DNA from: CAILZL01 sp050181835
GTDB taxonomy: Bacteria; Pseudomonadota; Gammaproteobacteria; Steroidobacterales; Steroidobacteraceae
Direction: 5' to 3'
NCBI GenBank assembly: GCA_050181835.1
Contig: JBFXCU010000016.1
Coordinates: forward strand, 5,855-69,854
DNA: 64,000 bases
The first letter of the stretch is position 1. Each line of letters starts with the position of its first letter. A program made the translations under genes and the position numbers. This document shows, piece by piece, positions 24,385 through 34,039 of the stretch. The notes under the pieces were generated by a model. The model saw nothing but the letters and a program-made list of their open reading frames with translations. It was not told the origin of the DNA and did no database searches.

Positions 24385-26226
24385 TTATTCAACTGTGCAG
24401 GCACAATAGTAATAACTGCCACGCGACGCCGCAAAACGCTGCATGCGCCGCACTTCCTTTTGCAGCGGCGACAGCTGTTGCCGCAATGAAGAAAACAACT
24501 GCATCTCTGGCAGCAGCGCCTGCGTTAACTTGCCAGACAAGACATTGACTTGTTGCGCCAATACTTGACGCCATGATAACTCTACATCTAAATATTCCTG
24601 ACTATACTCATCACCCAACTGAGCTCGTTCTGCAGCCGCTTTTACTGCATCATCAAGTAAGCCCAGCTTATCCACCAAGCCACGCTGCTCAGCGTCGGTC
24701 GCCGCCCACACACGCCCTTGTGCAATAGCATCAATAGCTGCGAATGGCTTGTTACGCGCCTGCGCCACTCGTTCGACAAACTGACTGTACTCATGATCGA
24801 TGGCCAGTTGAAAAATCTGTTTGGTGGTATCGCTCATGGCGCGATCACTACGCAAAGCACCAGCCAGCGAAGTAGTACCGACACCATCGGTGCTAATACC
24901 CAACTTATCCAGTGTCCGCTCAAAAGTGGGGACGATGCCAAACACTCCAATCGAACCAGTAATCGTCGCGGGACTTGCCCAGATTTCATCTGCATCCATA
25001 GCAATGTAATAACCGCCCGAAGCAGCCGTACTGCTCATAGATGCCACCACTGGCTTACCCACCTGCTTCAGTGCTACCACTTCGCGACGAATGATTTCCG
25101 AAGCCATGACGCTACCGCCGGGACTATCTATACGCAGCACCACTGCTTTGACCTCATCGTCATAACGCGCTTGACGCAATAAAGCCGCCATGGACTCGCC
25201 GGCAATGGTGCCCGCCACTCCCTCACCATCAACGATCTCACCAGCCGCCACCACGATACCAACTTTGCTTTTACCACGATGTTCCAGTGAATGTTGCGCA
25301 TGCTCCGCAGCCAGATAATCATCCATATCCACATAGCTATATGAATGGCTATCCTTATCCTCGCCAACCTGCAACCGCAATTGCTCACTCACCTGCTCGC
25401 GAGTTTTCAGTTCGGTAACCAAGTGTCGATCCACTGCCAGTTGCGCAAAGTCACCCTTGGTTGCTTGCAATGCAGGCAATAACTGCTCGGCGTAGTCGGT
25501 CAACGCCGCCGCCTCCAGTCCACGCGCACTGGTAACGGCCGTTTGATAAGTAGCCCAAAGCGAACTCAACCATTGCTGATTTGCCTCACGTGCTTCTGTA
25601 GACATGTCTTGGCGAACGAAGGGTTCCACCGCCGATTTAAATTTACCTGCCTTGAACACATTGACCGTTACGCCCAATTTGTCGATAGCCTCCTTGTAGT
25701 ACTGGCCGTAGTACGAAAATCCATCCAGCAAGATGAGGCCGTGCGGGTCGAGGTAAATTTGATCAGCCTGTGCCGCTAGATAGTACTGCTGCTGATCAAA
25801 CGATTGACCTAGTGCCACGACTTGCTTGCCACTACTGCGAAAGTCACGCAATGCATGCGCCATTTCTTCAAGTTTGGCGATCCCACCACCGGTAAGCCCA
25901 TCCAGATCCAGCACAATCACTTTAATGCGCGCATCATCTTTGGCGCGCTGAATGGCTTCCAATAAGTCACGTAGCTGCACTTCAAACTGTTTCTGACCCG
26001 ATGCTTCTGCTACCACCCGATCCAGCGGGCCACCACTGAGTTGTTCCACCAATTGTCCCTGCGGCGCAATCAGCAATGCTGCCGATTTGGGCACCAATGG
26101 AATTCGGGGTGAAGTCGCAGCCCAGATCAAGCCGAAGAACAGCAACAACAAGCCAAGGTGCAACACCTTGCGAAAGCCATCCAGTAAGTGCCAGCAAAAG
26201 CGAAAGAACTTGACGATGTAACGCAT
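24385..26226 (-). CDS. sppA: Signal peptide peptidase SppA, long (67K) type
   Basis: 613-residue inner-membrane Ser/Lys protease degrading cleaved signal peptides. One membrane helix near the N-terminus (LGLLLLFFGLIWAA) is followed by two tandem S49 domains. The catalytic Lys is in the first (FKAGKFKSAVEPF) and the Ser in the second (SMSSTAASGGYYIAMDADEIWASPATITGSIGV). Length equals the E. coli form. The extreme C-terminus (SYYYCACTVE) is unusual in carrying two Cys. Confidence 0.95.
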   Translation of the reverse strand: MRYIVKFFRFCWHLLDGFRKVLHLGLLLLFFGLIWAATSPRIPLVPKSAALLIAPQGQLVEQLSGGPLDRVVAEASGQKQFEVQLRDLLEAIQRAKDDARIKVIVLDLDGLTGGGIAKLEEMAHALRDFRSSGKQVVALGQSFDQQQYYLAAQADQIYLDPHGLILLDGFSYYGQYYKEAIDKLGVTVNVFKAGKFKSAVEPFVRQDMSTEAREANQQWLSSLWATYQTAVTSARGLEAAALTDYAEQLLPALQATKGDFAQLAVDRHLVTELKTREQVSEQLRLQVGEDKDSHSYSYVDMDDYLAAEHAQHSLEHRGKSKVGIVVAAGEIVDGEGVAGTIAGESMAALLRQARYDDEVKAVVLRIDSPGGSVMASEIIRREVVALKQVGKPVVASMSSTAASGGYYIAMDADEIWASPATITGSIGVFGIVPTFERTLDKLGISTDGVGTTSLAGALRSDRAMSDTTKQIFQLAIDHEYSQFVERVAQARNKPFAAIDAIAQGRVWAATDAEQRGLVDKLGLLDDAVKAAAERAQLGDEYSQEYLDVELSWRQVLAQQVNVLSGKLTQALLPEMQLFSSLRQQLSPLQKEVRRMQRFAASRGSYYYCACTVE

Positions 26227-26280
26227 GATTGCCTCATAGCCCGAACAAAATCAGTGTAATACTGTTTTTTAACACGGCCC

Positions 26281-26318
26281 ACAAAAAAACGAGCGCCAAG
26301 CTTATCGCCTAGCGCTCG
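26281..26318 (-). terminator. Intrinsic terminator of the rpsP-rimM-trmD-rplS operon
   Basis: Read on the minus strand: CGAGCGC (26318-26312), loop, GCGCTCG (26296-26290), then seven T. A strong Rho-independent terminator 56 bases beyond the rplS stop. Confidence 0.9.
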
Positions 26319-26373
26319 CCTTGATTCAATATCAACACGGTTTAATTGTCGGGATTGCCCGACTTAGACCGAC

Positions 26374-26718
26374 TTACTGAATTTTTTCTTCGATACGAGC
26401 CGACTTACCGGTACGCTCACGCAGGTAGTACAGCTTGGCACGACGCACATTACCGCGACGCTTTACCGTAATTTCGCCGAGTGCCGGACTGTAGCTCTGG
26501 AACACCCGCTCCACTCCTTCGCCGTGCGAAATTTTGCGTACGGTGAACGAGGAATTCAGACCGCGATTGCTCTTGGCAATGACCACGCCTTCGTAAGCCT
26601 GCACGCGCTCGCGCTCGCCTTCTTTTACTTTCACTTCCACCACCACGGTGTCACCAGGACCGAAGTCCGGAATCTGACGGGTGATCTGCTCTTGTTCCAG
26701 TGCCTTGATGATGTTCAT
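26374..26718 (-). CDS. rplS: Ribosomal protein bL19
   Basis: 114 residues from the ATG at 26718 (MNIIKALEQEQITRQIPDF), the family's normal length; a start nine codons earlier would add an atypical extension. The family segments FGPGDTVVVEVKV, QAYEGVVIAKSNRGLNSSFTVRKISHGEGVERVF and KLYYLRERTGKSARI are all present. It is the last gene of the rpsP operon and is followed by a strong terminator. Confidence 0.98.
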   Translation of the reverse strand: MNIIKALEQEQITRQIPDFGPGDTVVVEVKVKEGERERVQAYEGVVIAKSNRGLNSSFTVRKISHGEGVERVFQSYSPALGEITVKRRGNVRRAKLYYLRERTGKSARIEEKIQ

Positions 26719-26770
26719 ATGTTTTCGCTCTAACTCAATACTCAAAATAACCCATTCTCGCAGCGCAGGC

Positions 26771-27520
26771 TCAGTCCTGCTCTGCCTTGAATTCTGCCAG
26801 CAATGATTGCTGTTCTGCAGTCATTGCACCACTGGCTACTTTGGCCGCTAACAAATCCGGCCGTCGTAACCAAGTCCGACCCAGCGCCTGCTTCAAGCGC
26901 CAGCGTCGTATCGCTTCATGATTCCCACCGATCAACACCTCAGGAACCCGTAAATCTTCCAGCTGTTCCGGTCGCGTGTAATGCGGCCAGTCGAGCAACC
27001 CCGTCATGAATGAGTCCTGCTGTGCCGACTCTTCATCACCCAACACCCCGGGCAAGGTACGCACCACGGCATCAATCACTACCAGCGCTGGCAATTCGCC
27101 GCCTGATAGCACGTAATCGCCAATTGAAATGGTTTCATCCACTTCGGTACTCAGCAAGCGCTCATCTACACCTTCGTAGCGACCGGCCAGCAACACCATT
27201 CCCGGCAGCACCGCCAACTCAGCCACCTTCGCCTGCGTCAGTGGCACGCCTTCTGCGCCCAAGTAGATGCACCTACTACCTGCTGGCAAGCCAGCCCTCG
27301 CGGCACGTAGCGCCGAGCGCGTTGGCTCAACTTTCAGCACCATACCGGGGCCACCACCGAATGGCCGATCATCCACGGTACGCCGTGGGTCATCAGCAAA
27401 TTCGCGCGGCGTGATCGCCTGTACGCTCACTTGCCCACGTTGCACTGCCCGACCCACCACGCCAACCCTGATGGCGTCTGCAATGTACTCAGGAAACAGC
27501 GTGATGACAGCTACTTGCAT
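26771..27520 (-). CDS. trmD: tRNA (guanine-37-N1)-methyltransferase TrmD
   Basis: Essential SPOUT enzyme that makes m1G37 and prevents frameshifting. 249 residues, with DDRPFGGGPGMVLKVEP, LLAGRYEGVDERLL and the knot SIGDYVLSGGELPALVVIDAV. It sits between rimM and rplS in the standard order. Confidence 0.98.
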   Translation of the reverse strand: MQVAVITLFPEYIADAIRVGVVGRAVQRGQVSVQAITPREFADDPRRTVDDRPFGGGPGMVLKVEPTRSALRAARAGLPAGSRCIYLGAEGVPLTQAKVAELAVLPGMVLLAGRYEGVDERLLSTEVDETISIGDYVLSGGELPALVVIDAVVRTLPGVLGDEESAQQDSFMTGLLDWPHYTRPEQLEDLRVPEVLIGGNHEAIRRWRLKQALGRTWLRRPDLLAAKVASGAMTAEQQSLLAEFKAEQD

Positions 27521-27567
27521 CGATTCTCGCTATTTCACATCAATCCAAACGCATACAACCCAGTCAA

Positions 27568-28143
27568 TCAAGCGTCAGCAGCATCGTCCAGCTGCTCTAG
27601 CCAGTTCAATTTCCAGTCCAAGACCATCGTCCCTTGCGCGAAATCCACGCTAACAACCCGATCTTTGACCAGCGGCACCAAGGTTTCTGCCAAAGCCTGC
27701 ACATCCTGCCTGAGCAGAACCATGAAGGGATGTGCCGGGCTTTCTACGTAATGATCCAGCCGACCCAAACATTCGCCTTGTGCGTTAAACGCCGTCAAAC
27801 CCAGCAGGTCATCGCGGTAGTACTCGCCTTTAGCGGGTGGTGGCAGTTCATGCCGAAATACCGCCACTTCAGTGTTTCTGAGCAGATCGGCAGCATTACG
27901 TTCATCAATGCCATCAAACTGCACCTGCAATCCCTGACCAGTCCAGCGACTCGCTCTTACCCGCAACGCGCGCCACCCCGTGGGAGTGCGCAGCTGCCAT
28001 GTCTTGTATCGCAAAATATTGGTGGCAGGCTCAGTAAAGGATTCAACCTTGACCGCACCTGCCAAACCCACTGCTGATCTGACTCTCCCCATGACCACAC
28101 GGCGCTCGTCGGCAGCAGAGGTAGCATCAGCTGCGTCAATCAA
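27568..28143 (-). CDS. rimM: Ribosome maturation factor RimM
   Basis: 16S/30S maturation factor that binds uS19. 191 residues if it starts at TTG 28143, which overlaps the rpsP stop (TTGA) and gives an N-terminal lead similar in length to E. coli RimM; the in-frame ATG 17 codons later would cut into the VVMGRV strand. The RimM domain (GRVRSAVGLAGAVKVESFTEP) is followed by the PRC barrel (GEYYRDDLLGLTAFNAQGECLG ... LVPLVKDRVVSVDFAQGTMVLDW). Confidence 0.94.
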   Translation of the reverse strand: MIDAADATSAADERRVVMGRVRSAVGLAGAVKVESFTEPATNILRYKTWQLRTPTGWRALRVRASRWTGQGLQVQFDGIDERNAADLLRNTEVAVFRHELPPPAKGEYYRDDLLGLTAFNAQGECLGRLDHYVESPAHPFMVLLRQDVQALAETLVPLVKDRVVSVDFAQGTMVLDWKLNWLEQLDDAADA

Positions 28144-28397
28144 GCAGCAACAGCCTGCTTGCGGTACTGCTTAACCAGATCCTGCACGCGGTCAGATAAC
28201 TGCGCACCATGCTTCTGCCAATGTTCAATACGCGCCAGATCCAGATTCAGCTTGACGCTTTTGCCTTTGGCAACCGGGTCAAAAAAACCAATCTGCTCCA
28301 GAATCGTACCGCCCTGGCGCATGCGACTGTCTGTCACCACAATGTGATAAAAGGGCAGTTTTTTGGCGCCGCGACGAGTCAAGCGGATCGTAACCAT
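28140..28397 (-). CDS. rpsP: Ribosomal protein bS16
   Basis: 85 residues: MVTIRLTRRGAKKLPFYHIVVTDSRMRQGG and IEQIGFFDP-type core (LEQIGFFDPVAKGK), complete. It is the first gene of the rpsP-rimM-trmD-rplS operon, with a promoter visible about 105 bases upstream. Confidence 0.98.
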   Translation of the reverse strand: MVTIRLTRRGAKKLPFYHIVVTDSRMRQGGTILEQIGFFDPVAKGKSVKLNLDLARIEHWQKHGAQLSDRVQDLVKQYRKQAVAA

Positions 28398-28500
28398 GAA
28401 TTGTAATGCCTCGAAAATCGCTCAAAAACGAAAAACCTGAAAACCAAAAAAGCCCGAGATAAACGCAGCACGCCACGCTCAGGCCTGACAAGGGGCGCGA

Positions 28501-28529
28501 AGTGTACTCAAAAATTTAGTAAAGCACAA
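28501..28529 (-). promoter_or_regulatory. rpsP operon promoter
   Basis: On the minus strand TTGTGC (28529-28524), a 17-base spacer, and TACACT (28506-28501), followed by the GC-rich TCGCGCCCC, a discriminator of the kind found at growth-rate-controlled ribosomal promoters. It predicts a leader of about 95 bases before the rpsP ATG. Confidence 0.55.
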
Positions 28530-28609
28530 AGCGAAAAACGCTCCGTCCTAAGCCACTCCACCCCTCATAATGCGCGCCCTTCACTGGCCCTACTAAACCG
28601 GGATCTACC

Positions 28610-30511
28610 TTGCTACTTCGTTTTGACAATGTTTCGCTAGCCTTTGGCGCCCGCCCACTGCTGGATCATGTTTCACTGCAAGTCGCCGCAGGCGACCGAA
28701 TTTGCCTAGTAGGCCGAAATGGCGAGGGGAAATCATCGCTGCTGAAACTGGCACGCGGCGAAGCCCCGCCCGATGAAGGCATTGTCTGGGTTAAACCCGG
28801 GGCGCGCATGGCCTACCTGGTGCAGGACATCATCGCCATGGGCAGCGAAACGGTGGCCGAAGTGGTTGCAGGAGGATTGCCGGAACTGGGCCAAGCGCTG
28901 CACGAATATCATCAACTGGCGCAGGAAATAAGCACCCACGCCACCACGGAACAAACCCGTCGCCTCACTCATTTGCAATCAATACTCGACGCAGGTGACG
29001 GCTGGCAGCTGGAGCAGCGCGTCATCACGGTGATGACGCGCCTGCAACTGGATAGCGAAGCCTGCTTTGCGGAATTATCTGGTGGGTGGCGACGCCGGGC
29101 GCTGCTGGCGCGGGCATTGGTATGTGAACCGGAAATTTTGCTACTGGACGAGCCCACCAATCACCTCGATATCGAGGCTATCGAATGGCTGGAACAAGCT
29201 CTACGCGAATTTAACGGCGCGCTGCTGTTTGTCAGCCATGACCGCAGCTTCGTCAACCGACTAGCGACGCGCATTATTGAACTGGATCGAGGTCAGCTAT
29301 TTGTCAGTGAAGGCAACTACGAAACTTACGTTGAAAAGAAAACCCAACTGCTGGCAGCGGAAGCACAACAAGCCGCACTGTTCGACAAAAAACTAGCACA
29401 AGAAGAAGTGTGGATACGCCGTGGCGTAGAAGCTCGACGCACTCGCAACGAAGGCCGTGTGCGCGCGCTGCACGCCCTGCGTGAACAACATCGGCAGCGC
29501 CGTGAACGCGTCGGTCGTATTGAAATTGGGCAGCAAGATAGCAACGAGTCTGGGAAGCTAGTATGTGAGGCTGAACAGATTTCATTGAGCTTTGGTGAGC
29601 GCAAAATCATTAGCGACTTTTCGGTACGTATCATGCGGGGTGATCGCATAGGTATTGTCGGGCCTAATGGCGCGGGCAAAAGCACACTCATTAAGTTACT
29701 GCTCGGCGAATTAACTGCCGACAGCGGCACACTCAAACACGGCAGCAAGCTGGAAGTGGCCTACTTCGATCAACAACGCGACCAATTGAAGCTAGACGAG
29801 TCGGTGATGGACAACGTGGTGGATAGCGGTGAATTTGTCACGGTGAATGGACAGCCACGACACGTCACCAGTTACTTGCGTGATTTTCTATTTCGTCCCG
29901 AACAACTTAAAACGCCGGCTCGAGCTCTCTCAGGCGGTGAACGCAATCGCTTGCTGTTAGCACGCCTGTTTGCCAAACCTGCCAACTTGTTAGTAATGGA
30001 TGAACCCACCAATGACCTCGACATAGATACGCTGGAACTCCTCGAAGAATTCGTTACGGAATTCCCCGGCACCCTGCTACTCGTCAGTCACGACCGCACC
30101 TTCCTAGATAACGTGGTCACTGACTTGCTGATACTTAACGGCAGTGGTCACATTGAGGAGTTTGTCGGCGGGTACAGCGAATACGTCCGCTATCGTGATC
30201 AACGCGCCGCTGCGGCACGAAGTGCGAGCAACAAAACCACTACGACAAAAAGCAGCACTCCACCCATCGCCAAGAAGCCACAAAAATTTTCTTACAAAGA
30301 TCAGCGCGAATTTGCAGAACTACCAGCCAAACTTGAAAAACTGGAAGCTGAGCAAGTTGCACTGCAAGCAACCATGAGCGACCCGCAGTTTTACAATCGC
30401 CCGCAATCCGAAGTGCAACAGCAACTACAACGAGTCGCAGCACTCACCACGGAAATCGAACAGGCCTACAGCCGTTGGAGTGAACTGGACAGCTTGCAGG
30501 CAAGCCGCTGA
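28610..30511 (+). CDS. uup: ABC-F ATPase Uup
   Basis: 633-residue ABC-F protein without membrane segments, acting at the ribosome and affecting transposon precise excision. TTG start (MLLRFDNVSLAF). Two ATPase domains: Walker A GRNGEGKSSLL and GPNGAGKSTLI, signatures LSGGWRRRALLARA and LSGGERNRLLLARL, Walker B EILLLDEPTNHLD and NLLVMDEPTNDLD. The linker carries the ABC-F arm (VWIRRGVEARRTRNEGRVRALHALR). The C-terminal coiled coil (about 570-630) is the Uup DNA-binding domain. It is divergent from the rpsP operon. Confidence 0.96.
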   Translation: MLLRFDNVSLAFGARPLLDHVSLQVAAGDRICLVGRNGEGKSSLLKLARGEAPPDEGIVWVKPGARMAYLVQDIIAMGSETVAEVVAGGLPELGQALHEYHQLAQEISTHATTEQTRRLTHLQSILDAGDGWQLEQRVITVMTRLQLDSEACFAELSGGWRRRALLARALVCEPEILLLDEPTNHLDIEAIEWLEQALREFNGALLFVSHDRSFVNRLATRIIELDRGQLFVSEGNYETYVEKKTQLLAAEAQQAALFDKKLAQEEVWIRRGVEARRTRNEGRVRALHALREQHRQRRERVGRIEIGQQDSNESGKLVCEAEQISLSFGERKIISDFSVRIMRGDRIGIVGPNGAGKSTLIKLLLGELTADSGTLKHGSKLEVAYFDQQRDQLKLDESVMDNVVDSGEFVTVNGQPRHVTSYLRDFLFRPEQLKTPARALSGGERNRLLLARLFAKPANLLVMDEPTNDLDIDTLELLEEFVTEFPGTLLLVSHDRTFLDNVVTDLLILNGSGHIEEFVGGYSEYVRYRDQRAAAARSASNKTTTTKSSTPPIAKKPQKFSYKDQREFAELPAKLEKLEAEQVALQATMSDPQFYNRPQSEVQQQLQRVAALTTEIEQAYSRWSELDSLQASR

Positions 30512-30541
30512 AGATACCAGCCGCCTATTTTGTCGGCGGCG

Positions 30542-32053
30542 CTATAACAGATAAATCGTCGCCAACAATCCTGTCAATGTCAGCACGATGGTATACGGCA
30601 ACGCCATCCATAACATCCGCCCGTAGGACAAACGAATCAGTGGCGCTAACGTTGATGTTAGCAAAAACAAAAACGCGGCCTGACCATTGGGGGTTGCGAC
30701 ACTGGGAATGTTGGTTCCCGCATTAATGGCGATTGCCAGTTGGTCAAATTGCGCAGGACTGATAGCTCCTTCCAACATTGCGGCCTTGATTTCGGAAATA
30801 TAAATCGACGCCACAAAAACATTGTCACTCACCGCAGAGAGAAAGCCGGTAGCACCGTAAAACAAGGCAACTTGAGTGCGGCCCTCAGAATTCAACACCC
30901 ATTGCACTACCGGTTCAAACAGATGTTGATCATGGATCACAGCGATGATCGAAAAAAACACCACCAGCAACGCCGTGAAGGGCAACGAGCTTTCAAAAGC
31001 TTTACCTAATCGATGCTCATCAGTAATGCCGTTAAAGCTAGTAACCAGCACCATAATCACCAGACCAATCAAACCTACTTCCGCCCAGTGAAAACCCAGT
31101 GCAACACACAAAATCACAATTGCAATCGCCTGAATAATAAGTCGAGCGCGATCTTTGACAGTACGGCGCGCAGCAACCGCATTTGCATGCTCCAATAGTA
31201 CTGTACGCACCGCTTCCGGCATTTCTTGCCCATAACCAAACCAGCGGAAGCGCTCAACCAAAAGGCAGGTTATCAAGCCGGAAAAAAATACCGGAATTGA
31301 GATCGGTGCCACTTTGATAAAAAACTCCACGAAGGTCCAACCAGCTTGCTTGGCAATCATCAGATTCTGCGGTTCACCCACTTGGGTCATCACACCCCCC
31401 AAAGCAGAACCCACCGCCGCATGCATCAACAAGCCGCAGAGAAAGCCACGAAAAGCAGTCAAGTCGTCATGATGCAACTCATGCACATCATCATCGGCAC
31501 TACTGTCATGGTTATCATCCTGATCATCATTCGCCTTACCTGATGCCACCTTGTGGTACACCGAATAAAAACCTGTACCCACAGCAATCACCACCGCCAT
31601 GACCGTCAATGCGTCGAGGAACGCGGATAGCAATGCTGCCGCCATGCAGAAACCTATCGACAACACCCAGTGGTGACGCACCCCTAGTAACAGCCGAGTA
31701 AATACCAGCAGCAACAGGTCACGCAAAAAATAAATGGAGGTGACCATGAACACCATTAGCAAGATGATCGGCAAACTCGCCGTCAACTCGTTATAAACAG
31801 ATTGAACATCGGTCAGTCCCATGAGAATCCCCTGCAGGGCAAACAGACCACCGGGCTGTAACGGATAGCATTTCAATGCCATTGCTAAGGTGCCAATGAA
31901 TTCAGCCACTAGCAGCCAACTGGCAGTCACTGGCCCGAGTGTTAGCAACACCAGCGGATTTAGTACCAAGCACAGCACAACGGTCAACTTATACCAACCC
32001 GGTGCATGACCAAGGAAATTTCGCGTCATCTCGCGGGCCACGGTGGTATGCAT
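30542..32053 (-). CDS. nhaB: Na+/H+ antiporter NhaB
   Basis: 503-residue inner-membrane antiporter with about 12 helices. NhaB features include MTRNFLGHAPGWYKLTVVLCLVLNPL, SAFLDALTVMAVVIAVGTGFYSVYH, MTQVGEPQNLMIAKQAGW and SDNVFVASIYI. A cytoplasmic loop (about residues 174-198) is strikingly rich in Asp and His (DDQDDNHDSSADDDVHELHHDD), more so than in E. coli NhaB. It converges on uup; a GCCGCC/GGCGGC stem between them (30520-30540) may terminate. Confidence 0.95.
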   Translation of the reverse strand: MHTTVAREMTRNFLGHAPGWYKLTVVLCLVLNPLVLLTLGPVTASWLLVAEFIGTLAMALKCYPLQPGGLFALQGILMGLTDVQSVYNELTASLPIILLMVFMVTSIYFLRDLLLLVFTRLLLGVRHHWVLSIGFCMAAALLSAFLDALTVMAVVIAVGTGFYSVYHKVASGKANDDQDDNHDSSADDDVHELHHDDLTAFRGFLCGLLMHAAVGSALGGVMTQVGEPQNLMIAKQAGWTFVEFFIKVAPISIPVFFSGLITCLLVERFRWFGYGQEMPEAVRTVLLEHANAVAARRTVKDRARLIIQAIAIVILCVALGFHWAEVGLIGLVIMVLVTSFNGITDEHRLGKAFESSLPFTALLVVFFSIIAVIHDQHLFEPVVQWVLNSEGRTQVALFYGATGFLSAVSDNVFVASIYISEIKAAMLEGAISPAQFDQLAIAINAGTNIPSVATPNGQAAFLFLLTSTLAPLIRLSYGRMLWMALPYTIVLTLTGLLATIYLL

Positions 32054-32081
32054 CTAAATCCTCCTCATCACAAAAACTGCT

Positions 32082-32795
32082 TCAGCATAAAAATTTTCGC
32101 CATACGGTTTTACCACCGCTAACCTTATCTAAAGTTAGTAACACAGCCTCATGTGCCGCCAGTTCAGCTTGGGTTGCACCTAACACCGCTAATTTTCCGT
32201 GTGGGCGCGTCCAGCTTGGGTTCATTTCGCCAGCATCGCCCGATATACCTCGATCTGCATCATCAAGCACCAGCGTGCCCTGCCCACCCGTCATCGCCAA
32301 ATACACATCCAGCAGCAACTGTGCATCAAGCAAAGCGCCGTGATACTCACGATTGGAGTTGTCAATGTCGTAACGCTTACACAACGCATCCAGACTATTG
32401 CGTTGTCCGGGATGAAGTTCACGCGCCAACATCAGCGTGTCATAGACGGAGCACATATCGTGCACCTTGCGCTTATGCTTTAACCGCTGTAATTCAGCAT
32501 CCAAAAACGCCACGTCAAACGTTGCGTTGTGAATCACTAGCTCGGCACCACTGAGAAACTCTAACAGCTCATCCACCAGCTCACCAAAGCGCGGTTGCGT
32601 GCTGAGAAACTCATTAGTGATACCGTGCACCGCCATCGCGCCGACTTCCACTTCCCGATCCGGTTTGAAATATTGATGGAAGGTGCGACCAGTCCTGCGC
32701 CGACCAATCAATTCAACGGCACCCACTTCAATAATGCGATGCCCTTGCTTGGGATCCAGGCCGGTCGTTTCAGTATCAAAAACTATCTGACGCAT
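32082..32795 (-). CDS. dnaQ: DNA polymerase III epsilon subunit (proofreading exonuclease)
   Basis: 237 residues from the ATG at 32795 (MRQIVFDTETTGLDP), normal for DnaQ. The DEDDh exonuclease residues are visible: DTET in motif I, HNATFDVAFLD in motif II, and YHGALLDAQLL with the catalytic His/Asp in motif III. The C-terminal end is the alpha-binding region. It is 8 bases downstream of the DegT-type gene rather than next to rnhA, its usual partner. Confidence 0.95.
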   Translation of the reverse strand: MRQIVFDTETTGLDPKQGHRIIEVGAVELIGRRRTGRTFHQYFKPDREVEVGAMAVHGITNEFLSTQPRFGELVDELLEFLSGAELVIHNATFDVAFLDAELQRLKHKRKVHDMCSVYDTLMLARELHPGQRNSLDALCKRYDIDNSNREYHGALLDAQLLLDVYLAMTGGQGTLVLDDADRGISGDAGEMNPSWTRPHGKLAVLGATQAELAAHEAVLLTLDKVSGGKTVWRKFLC

Positions 32796-32803
32796 ACCGA
32801 TCT

Positions 32804-33928
32804 TCAGTTCAACATAGCAGCCCACACGGCAGCGACTACTTGTTGTTGCTGCTCTTCCGTCAGATACGGATGCATGGGCAAACTTACCACTCGTGCCGCA
32901 ATCCGTTCAGACACAGGAAAGTCACCCAACTTATAGCCCAGCTTGGCAAACACAGGCTGCTGGTGCAATGACACTGGGTAATGCACCGCAGTTGGAATCC
33001 CCTGCGCTTTCATACGTTCTTCAAAACGCGCACGACCATTATTTTCATGAGGAACTTCAATGGTGTATTGCGCATACACACTCAAGTTATGCGTTTCAAC
33101 TATCGGCGTGCTAATGACCTGCTTGTCAGCGAATGCTTCAGCCAGCAATGCCGAGTAGCGTGCACCAAGTCGTGAGCGCGCCTGCACCTCATCTTCAAAA
33201 ACCTCCATCTTGGCAAGTAAAACTGCCGCTTGCAGCGTATCCAGCCGACCATTAATGCCCAATCTGGGATGGTGGTAACGCCGATCCTGACCATGTACAC
33301 GAATTTCGCGCATCAACTTGGCCAGTGCATCGTCATTCGTGAACAATGCGCCTGCATCACCATACGCACCCAAGGGTTTGGATGGGAAAAAGGAAGTTGA
33401 ACCAATCTCACTCAAGCCACAGGAGCGTTTACCTTTGTATAGCGCACCAAAGCTTTGCGCACCATCTTCAATAACGGGAATGTTATGTTTTTTGGCGATG
33501 GCATTGATGGCGTCAAAGTCGGCACACTGCCCATACAGAGACACCGGCATGATGGCCTTGGTACGCGGTGTAATAGCGCGCTCCAGCAATGCCGGATCAA
33601 GATTGTAAGTACGTGTTTCAATGTCCACGAAAACCGGCGTAGCGCCCGCTAGCGCAATCATTTCCCCCGTGGCAATAAAGGTAAAAGGCGAGGTAATCAC
33701 CTCATCACCGGGACCGATATCCAAAGCCATCAGGGCAATCAGCAAGGTATCTGTGCCGCTTGATGCCGCCACGCAATGCTTGGTACCGACGTAAGCCGCC
33801 AGCTGCGCTTCCAGTTCAGTACATTCCGGCCCCAGCACGTACTGACCATGCTCCAAAACCGATTGAATTCGCGTGTTAACACTTTGATGGATACGCCGAT
33901 ACTGACTTTTAAGATCAATAAAATCCAT
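32804..33928 (-). CDS. DegT/DnrJ/EryC1-family sugar aminotransferase
   Basis: 374 residues from the ATG at 33928 (MDFIDLKSQYRRI), preceded by AAGGTTGAG. A PLP enzyme of the WbpE/ArnB kind that aminates keto-sugar nucleotides for polysaccharide or lipopolysaccharide synthesis. The cofactor lysine is in STSFFPSKPLGAYGDAGALFTND; AASSGTDTLLIALMALDIGPGDEVI and PVIEDGAQSFGA are typical. It stands alone, with no other sugar genes beside it, and occupies the position rnhA has in most gammaproteobacteria. The exact substrate cannot be told; WbpE-like UDP-3-oxo-sugar is a reasonable guess. Confidence 0.92.
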   Translation of the reverse strand: MDFIDLKSQYRRIHQSVNTRIQSVLEHGQYVLGPECTELEAQLAAYVGTKHCVAASSGTDTLLIALMALDIGPGDEVITSPFTFIATGEMIALAGATPVFVDIETRTYNLDPALLERAITPRTKAIMPVSLYGQCADFDAINAIAKKHNIPVIEDGAQSFGALYKGKRSCGLSEIGSTSFFPSKPLGAYGDAGALFTNDDALAKLMREIRVHGQDRRYHHPRLGINGRLDTLQAAVLLAKMEVFEDEVQARSRLGARYSALLAEAFADKQVISTPIVETHNLSVYAQYTIEVPHENNGRARFEERMKAQGIPTAVHYPVSLHQQPVFAKLGYKLGDFPVSERIAARVVSLPMHPYLTEEQQQQVVAAVWAAMLN

Positions 33929-34039
33929 AAATCTCAACCTTGTGGAACTCGTTATTGCAGACACACAAGTGTACGAGATTTATGGCAGAAATAGCTTACC
34001 AATAGCATGACGATCCAGCCTGACTGACAGCCATATGGC

